Shown: positions 58,501 to 64,000 of the stretch, piece by piece
Position numbering within the stretch: position 1 is the stretch's first letter
Layout of the letters: every line of letters begins with the position of its first letter
Assembly (NCBI RefSeq): GCF_028372415.1
Contig: NC_092877.1
Coordinates: 388,504,342-388,568,341, forward strand
Reading direction: 5' to 3'
Length of the DNA: 64,000 nt
Source: Notamacropus eugenii
Lineage: Eukaryota; Chordata; Mammalia; Diprotodontia; Macropodidae
Position numbers and translations under genes: made by a program
Notes under the pieces: model-generated
Databases searched by the model: none
What the model was told of the DNA's origin: nothing
Seen by the model: only the letters and a program-made list of their open reading frames with translations

Positions 58501-61500
58501 CATAGAGGTCAGAAGCCATGGGCCTGCAGCTCTAGGGCCAGGCTCTGGCTTCCCATATGTGAACTTCAGGGGCAGGGCCTGGGGAAGGAGGTGGTGAGAG
58601 CCAGAGGAGTCCTGCTAAGCAGAAGTCAACTCACCTCTTGGGTGATCCTGGCTCCCAGAGATGGGGGAGGTGGGGGTGACCTGGTCTGACATGGGCACCT
58701 GATCTGGACTGATTGTTCCTGTGTTCTCCTTCTGTGTCCTCTGGGTAGATGAGCACCCATCTTTTGCATGGAGTCCCCTGCACCAGATGTTGGGCAAGGG
58801 GCCGAAGAGCCAGGCCAAAGAGGACCTCACCTCCTCCGACCAGAATACTGCTTTCGAAATAGGACTGGCCTCAATGAAAGCGAAAGGCGTGAAAACGCGG
58901 CCACTGTGTGCTGCCAGGCCCTTTCAAAGGCGAGGTGCTCACACAGCTGCCAAGTCAGAGCAGGTATGTCTTGGTTCTGGGGTTCGGGACGGGTTTCCAA
59001 AGGCGGGCGGTGGCTACCCTAGGAGCCCCCAGAATTAGGGCATCACTGAGGCCTGCCTGCTCTCCCAACACTCTCCTTGTCCTTGTTGGGTTCACTCAGT
59101 CATCACAAATGGCTGGGGGATTGAAGTGTCTCCTCCGGGCTTGGGGGCCCATCTGACTTTGAGGAGCACTTCATACCTGTGGGATGGCACAGCCTCTGGA
59201 GTCTTTCCTGAGTCACAAATACCAGGGGAAATGAGGCAGCGTGGTCAGTGGAGGCTCTGAGTTTGCTCAGTCACAATTCATTTCCAGGTACAGTGATTGG
59301 CAAGGCTTTTATTCTCTCAGTGTATTTAAGTGTTTATTTTCTCTTTCTCATTTCGTACCCCATTCCCCCAAAAAGAATACCAGAGAAGGTCAGGCCAAGC
59401 CCCTCCAGTGTATGTTGGGTGCAGCAGGTGCCTGCTCTGTCCTGGGGGGCAATCACTGTTCTCTGCAATGGGTCACATACACCTTCCCTAGGATGGCCAG
59501 AAAAGGGGTCAGAGCAGGGAGGGGACAGTGGACTTGTTGGGAGGGGGCCAGGATGAGCAGCTCATCTCCTCAGGGTCCAGAGGTGGTACCCGATTCCCCT
59601 GAGAGCAGAGGGGGTGCCCCGCAGCAGAATTAAGGCTGCAGGATGGAGGCCTGGCTGCTCTGAGCTGTGCTCAGGTCCCTGCAGTTGCCAGGAGGGTTAG
59701 TGATGTAAAGGGGAATGGCTAAGGGAGCTCATTCAGATGCCTGCTGATGCCGTCTTACTCCATGCTTCCTCCGTACCCAGCCATCTCATGGGGCGGGAGG
59801 CTGCCCAGGAATGGTCAGGCCCATGCACTTAGCATGGTCCCTCTCTCAGGGCCTCCTTCTGGCTACAACCCTCAGTCTTTCCCTCAGCTTCCTGCCTAGC
59901 CGCCTCTCATGGCCCATTGCTCTCCGAGGGGCTGCCTGGGCACAGTGAGCCGGCTTCGTTTCTACACTGTCCACTCTGGCCAGGAGAAAGCCAGTCAGCA
60001 AGCATTTTTAAGTGCCTGCTAGGTGCCAGGCAGCCTCCAAAGTATTGGGGTTACAAAGATGATGTGATCTGTACAAAGTGGAAGCAAACCAAGGAGGGCT
60101 TCATGGGGAAGGTGGCAGCATGTGCAGAGGTTTGGAAATTGATAATGGGGGTCCCTGGGGCCCTCCTGGAGATGAGCTGGTGAAAGCTGGGCCACCATCA
60201 CTGTCAATAGATGAATGGGCGTTTCTTGTATAACAAAGTCAAACTGGTAAAGCTATGCGGTGTCCTACGTCTGTAGCCCGCCACTTTTGTGTTTTAAAGA
60301 AATTTGGTTAGTCCCCTCCCCCACGCCATTGAAGAATAAAAATCCAACATTTTTGCAACCGCATCAGAATCAGGCAGAGCCGTTTTCCCCTGGTGGCTGT
60401 ACATGTGCACACGCACACACATGCGCACACATGCACACACACACACATGTGCACATGCACGCACAAGGAGGACTGGCATGTAGAAAGAGCCATGGCTGTG
60501 TCTGGCACCACAGAGAGGCAGTGTGGGATGAGGACTCCCTCTGCCCTCTGGTTTCATGTTGGTGGGTGCTGGCAGGCGCTCCGCTCTTCTGTTTCTGCTT
60601 CTTTCCTCGTTGTATCAATGTCCTTGAAGTTGTTCCTTTTTTTATCGTTGTATAGAAGTCATAGCAGGAGCAGTTCTGGTTCTGCTGCCTTCCCTCGGCT
60701 CGTGGCACTCCAGGTGCTCTGGCCTTGTGCTCCCCAGAATAGCTGGACCAAGTGGGACTGTGGGGGGGGGGGTCGGCATTTGTCCCCAACCTCTCCAGCC
60801 TCTTTTGTTTGGAGGAGTGGGAGGGGAGGCTCTCCGAACTGGCCTTCACAGAACCCAGTTTTCTTCCCTTAATAACTGCCTATTCATACCTTTAAACTGG
60901 GAGCTCTTTTCTCCTGGAAATTTCAGTCAGTTCCTCATAGATCTTAAAGATGAGACTTGTCTTTACCAGAGAAACTCTTTGCTCAGACTTTCTTCTCAGT
61001 TAATTGTTTCATTCTTAATCTGTTTTAATTTTCGCTGTCTGGATGGTCCACTTTCTCTTCTCTGATCCTGTCTTCCTGCTTGATCATGACCTTTCCTAGT
61101 CTTACACCAGTGCTGCATTCTTGGCATCAGAAGCTCATGTGTTGTAGCTTCCAGTTACATAAAGCATTGTGTCTGCTCATCGAGGCTTCTGCTTCGATCA
61201 CTTTCTTTTTCTAATGCATTTCTCCCCAGTTTGTGTACAGAGACCCTGTCTGTGTCTTCTGTTGGAAGCTGAGCTTAAAGTGAGGCAGAGAGGCCCCTCC
61301 CTGAGCAGGTTCCCACTGTGGGTAAGGCCGTGATGAGAGGAGACATATTCAGAAGCAAGAAGAAAAGTCGAGGGCTCTTCTCCCAGAGAGGGGGTGGGGG
61401 GATCTGCTCGAGGAAGGAGAGCGAGAGAGGCTTCAGGGATGTCCAGCGGGCAGACTGGAGGTCAGGAGAGAGCATCCTTCAAGCTGTCACTGAGCCCACA

Positions 61501-64000
61501 GGACATGGCAGAGACCTGGGAAGAGCCTGGGCGCATCACCAGCGTCCCTGCCAAAGGCAGCCCTGAGTACAGTGTTTCCTCCCACTCTCCACATAGGCCG
61601 TTGTAGGCTCCCCCTGCTCTTCCTCCTGCCCTGTTCCTCTCACCCCCGCTATATTTATAGAGAAGGATGGAGGCTATTTGTCATGAGTTTCCTTTTTGTC
61701 CTCTTCTATCCTTTCTGAGCCCCTCAGCCTCCTGCCTGCCTCCCATTCTCTCCCTTTAGTCTCTGATAGAGCGGGTGTCCTTCTTTCCCAGAGCACCCCC
61801 AGTACATGCGAGGAAAGGGGCCCCCCTTGGTCCCTTTCTGTTTCTCTGTCTCTGTCTCCTCTTTCTGTCTTGTCTCTCTCTCTCTCTCTCTTCTTTCTGT
61901 CTCTGTCTCCTCTCTGTCTCTCTGTCTTTCTCATCTCACCACTATTTCCTTGCAGAGAACCCCAGGTCCCTAGGCCTGGTCTGCAGCTGCTGCTGTCCAT
62001 TGGACAACTCCATCATGTCCCGTAGACATCTCATGTTCTCCTTTCTTCCTGCTGGGATTTCCTATGCAGGCCCAGACGATGGCAGCAGCCTTCTGGGAAC
62101 CTTTGGACCCCCAGTCTCTTCTTCTCTGGTCCCACTTCCACACAGAGGGCAGAATTGTTCTCTCAGGAAGTATTCCTGGCCCCCTCTTGCTAGGATAAGG
62201 AAGAATCTGGCATCCGATGGGATCAGTCTGGCTCCCATGTTCCCTCCCCATACCCTCTGTGTTTGGCCAGATGGCCCTCCATCTCCCACTGCTGGGCCTT
62301 TGTACAGGCTGTATCCTCTCACTGTCGCACTTTCCTCCATGCCCCCATCCTCTGGTGCTCCTTCCTGACCTTCCTGACCGCCCTGCAGTCACCTGGGAAC
62401 ATTTCCTCTTCCTTGTGTCAGTTCCAAACACAGTGCCTGGCACATGGGAGGGACTGAATAAGTGAAGGCTTTGGGATTCAGTTGGACATGAGTGGCTGAG
62501 AACATGGCTTTTCAAGCTTGGTTTCTTTTATTTTGGGCCCTGGTGATGGTTGAACTCACCTAGTGGTGTGTGTGTATGTGCGTGCATGTGTACTTGTGCA
62601 TGCATGTCCTTGTGCATGCGTGTGCATGTGCACCTACCCCCCACATTCACACACACCTCTGCAGGCCCTGGGAGGGAGCCTTCCATAAGACTTCTGGTCC
62701 AGCCCAAGGTCCAGGGGACCCAGGGGGAGCTGGGAATCAGGGCTCCTATGGAGTAACAGGTCAGAATTCCCTGCAGGGCTTCCATAAAGCAGAAAGGCTG
62801 AGATCCCACCAGGCGCAGGGCCAGGATCACAGGTTCCAAAGGACAACCGTATCATTCAGATTAAAGAAGAACCAGCCCCCTGTGAAGGACCACCGTGTGC
62901 CCTGGATCCCTCCCAACCCCACCTCCCCGTCAGCCTCTCCTAAATGGTAGGTGCAGAGGTGCTTGGAGCCCCCTGGAGTCTCTGGGGAGGGGACTAGCTG
63001 CTTCCTGAGTCGCTGTGCTGGGGCCTGTCCATGCATGCCCTGTGTTGCAGCCTCTTCATGATCCCATGCTCCCCCAGGGCAGAGAAGGCGGCCCTGTGTC
63101 CCAGCAGGAACGGGCCTTGAGAAGGCATTGGTAGCACCAGTGGCTATGGCAACACTGTGATGCCTTTGGGGCTGCGTCCACCTGCCTGCTCCTCCAGCTC
63201 CTGAGTGTGGGGAGATGGTAAAGAAGGCCTGTCTTTCTTTTCTGTAGCATTTCTTGGGGGAACGGGAGCACCAGTTCCAGAGATGCCAAAAAGGAACCAT
63301 CTCTCCAACCAGAGGCAGTCCAGGAGGAAGGAGCCTGCACAGACCCCATCAAACATGAGGCTCTCAGGTTGGCATCAGCGGCCCCTTCCTGTGTGTGGGC
63401 CCCTGGGCTGCCTGCCCCCTGCCCCCCACTCCCAAAGGCCAGGCCTCTCAAATACTTCTTCTGTGTAGGGAGCTGGCCTGGCGCCATCCACAAACCAGAG
63501 TAGGGAGGTCCCAGCCCCAAAGGAGGGGAAAGCGAAGGAGCTGCCTCCAGACACCCCTGGCACCTTTGCTGCAGACGAGGTGAATGGGGGAGCTGGGCAT
63601 GGGAAGCTCCCTAGGGACCTCTGAGGGCCACGGCTCCACAGGGCATGGTGGATGTCATGGCCAGCTTTATCCTTGGGGGGACCTTAGATGAGTCTGGCCC
63701 AGTCCCAGCCCTGCCCCCATTCCTGGCTCCACTGATAGGATGGTGCCTGTCCTAGAGCTGGCCAAGCCCTGGGGCCCGATATTCCCCAAAGAAATGGCCG
63801 ATCAAAAAGCCAAGGGGCTCAAGCCCCAAAGGCCCAAGTGGGTCTGGCCAGGCTCTGAATGGTGGGGGTTGGGGGGTGCCATCCTGGGGCCACTGGGGCC
63901 CTCTGAGAGCAAGGACCTGTCCCCAGGAGGAGGGGTGCCTGGCGAACAGCCTGGGCACCAGCAGATGCCCCTTTCTCCTCTCAGGCTTGCCTGGCTGGAC
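50794..64000 (+). CDS. KIAA0753: KIAA0753 (OFIP/Moonraker), 5' part, 10 coding exons, runs off the right edge
   Basis: Centriole and centriolar-satellite scaffold that in vertebrates works with OFD1, FOPNL/CEP20 and CEP90 in distal-appendage assembly and ciliogenesis; human mutations cause oral-facial-digital/Joubert-type disease. Join so far: 50794-50820, 51243-51765, 52233-52339, 55696-55758, 55841-56056, 57236-57443, 58749-58963, 62777-62946, 63248-63367, 63985-64000 and beyond: 1665 nt, 555 codons with continuous phase. Clear matches to human: [86 protein letters not shown] and HEALRLAWLD. The 50-codon stretches in exons 2 and 7 are poorly conserved. The N-terminal region has coiled-coil-like heptads in exons 3-5. 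The start has a perfect Kozak (GCCGCCATGG) and follows the shared TXNDC17 promoter. Confidence 0.96.
51243..51765 (+). CDS. KIAA0753: KIAA0753 coding exon 2
   Basis: Largest exon, 174 codons plus one base. Conserved islands are [38 protein letters not shown], and [19 protein letters not shown]; the middle is Pro/Gln-rich and divergent. Donor GTGAGG. Confidence 0.93.
52233..52339 (+). CDS. KIAA0753: KIAA0753 coding exon 3
   Basis: [20 protein letters not shown] followed by [16 protein letters not shown], a charged helical segment. Acceptor CTCCTTTCAG, donor GTAGGG. Confidence 0.93.
54908..55117 (-). other. Splice-bounded minus-strand open frame, possible unannotated exon
   Basis: On the minus strand an acceptor-like GATTTCCAG precedes, and a strong donor CCTGAG/GTGAGT follows, about 210 bp without a stop. 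The frame reads [18 protein letters not shown] near the start and [13 protein letters not shown] at the donor, a hydrophilic Pro/Ser/Gln-rich peptide. I do not recognise a family. It lies antisense inside KIAA0753 intron 3 with no neighbouring exons found. Chance is possible. Confidence 0.25.
55198..55550 (+). repeat. CA-rich cryptic repeat ending in (CA)23
   Basis: About 300 bp of irregular CATACA, CACATG and TGCACA units, then an uninterrupted CA run at 55505-55550. Lies 145 bp upstream of KIAA0753 exon 4. Confidence 0.95.
55696..55758 (+). CDS. KIAA0753: KIAA0753 coding exon 4
   Basis: Twenty-one codons, [20 protein letters not shown] and a final Lys, very close to human. Acceptor ACGAACAG, donor GTAAGG. 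Confidence 0.95.
55841..56056 (+). CDS. KIAA0753: KIAA0753 coding exon 5
   Basis: Best-conserved exon: [27 protein letters not shown], then [20 protein letters not shown]. Donor GTATGG, phase 0 throughout. Confidence 0.96.
56057..57235. other. KIAA0753 intron 5
   Basis: Apparently unique sequence; no exon or repeat identified with confidence. Confidence 0.4.
57236..57443 (+). CDS. KIAA0753: KIAA0753 coding exon 6
   Basis: [20 protein letters not shown], then a basic segment with [20 protein letters not shown]. Acceptor TTTCCTGGCAG, donor GTGAGT, phase 1 out. Confidence 0.92.
57444..58748. other. KIAA0753 intron 6
   Basis: A diverged reverse MIR trace at about 58100-58195 (TCACTTTACATTTGAGGAGC). 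Nothing else recognised. Confidence 0.4.
58749..58963 (+). CDS. KIAA0753: KIAA0753 coding exon 7
   Basis: Weakly conserved Lys/Ser/Ala-rich segment ([20 protein letters not shown] to AHTAAKSEQ). Called from the matching phases, from good splice sites (GGGTAG acceptor, GTATGT donor), and from partial alignment to human around MKAKGVK and ARPFQRR. Confidence 0.85.
60401..60466 (+). repeat. CA-rich simple repeat
   Basis: Alternating GCACAC and ACATGC units with a short pure CA core. Confidence 0.9.
61831..61932 (+). repeat. CT-rich simple repeat
   Basis: TCTCTGTCTCTGTCTCC-type units around a pure (TC) run at about 61873-61891. Confidence 0.9.
62568..62632 (+). repeat. TG-rich simple repeat
   Basis: GTGTGTGTATGTGCGTGCAT and similar units, imperfect. 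Confidence 0.85.
62777..62946 (+). CDS. KIAA0753: KIAA0753 coding exon 8
   Basis: Basic Gln/Arg segment followed by [20 protein letters not shown] and SPSASPK, near-identical to human. Acceptor CCCTGCAG, donor GTAGGT, phase 2 out. Confidence 0.95.
63248..63367 (+). CDS. KIAA0753: KIAA0753 coding exon 9
   Basis: Begins by completing Cys, then [20 protein letters not shown] and KHEAL. Acceptor TTTCTGTAG. Donor GTTGGC is weak, but the phase-2 join to the next exon yields HEALRLAWLD as in human. Confidence 0.9.
63985..64000 (+). CDS. KIAA0753: KIAA0753 coding exon 10, cut by the window end
   Basis: Only 16 bases: completes Arg, then LAWLD. Acceptor TTCTCCTCTCAG. Human continues with repeated WLDAETS(K/R)R(L/T)KEL units, which should follow outside the window. 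Confidence 0.9.

Larger units (their letters stand above)
58964..62776. other. KIAA0753 intron 7
   Basis: 3.8 kb with simple repeats: CA-rich 60401-60466, CT-rich 61831-61932, TG-rich 62568-62632, plus an antisense L2-type tail at 59995-60065 (AAGTGCCTGCTAGGTGCCAG). No exon recognised. Confidence 0.5.

Noticed and set aside
1-64000. CRISPR arrays, operons, phage or bacterial defence genes, tRNA or rRNA genes
   Set aside because: None seen. The DNA is vertebrate nuclear sequence; tRNA-like text belongs to SINE heads.

Overview
The window is mammalian nuclear DNA, most likely from a marsupial. Evidence: multi-exon genes with GT-AG introns and CpG-rich promoters, and tRNA-derived SINEs of the type abundant in opossums and kangaroos (e.g. 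17902-18156), alongside L1, L2, L3/CR1 and MIR fragments. I cannot name the species. Gene content and order, SLC13A5(+), MED31(+), TXNDC17(-), KIAA0753(+), match human chromosome 17p13 read in reverse. Every exon boundary below was placed by hand from splice consensus, reading phase and remembered human proteins, and all phases close.

Layout. 1-997: SLC13A5 promoter. 998-20007: SLC13A5, 12 coding exons for a 570-residue Na+/citrate transporter, 3' UTR to about 20.9 kb. 20.9-46.6 kb: no gene seen; it is packed with transposon debris: L2 and L3/CR1 pieces, a solo ERV LTR with a perfect 6-bp target duplication (29830-30445), a decayed L1 on the minus strand (about 33.3-39.2 kb) that carries an inserted L1 3' fragment and a second solo LTR, a minisatellite and microsatellites. 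46.6-49.2 kb: MED31 with a GC-box promoter preceded by an unusual degenerate repeat. 49.5-50.4 kb: TXNDC17 on the minus strand, tail-to-tail with MED31. 50.4-50.8 kb: a short CpG-rich bidirectional promoter shared by TXNDC17 and KIAA0753. 50794-64000: the first ten coding exons of KIAA0753 (555 codons), running off the right edge.

The four genes have unrelated housekeeping or tissue roles: plasma-membrane citrate uptake, Mediator middle module, cytosolic thiol reduction, centriolar satellite/ciliogenesis scaffold. They are linked by conserved position, not by a pathway. I found no evidence for a novel multi-gene system; the most useful open leads are a splice-bounded minus-strand open frame inside KIAA0753 intron 3, a degenerate two-block repeat upstream of MED31, and the nested repeat block.
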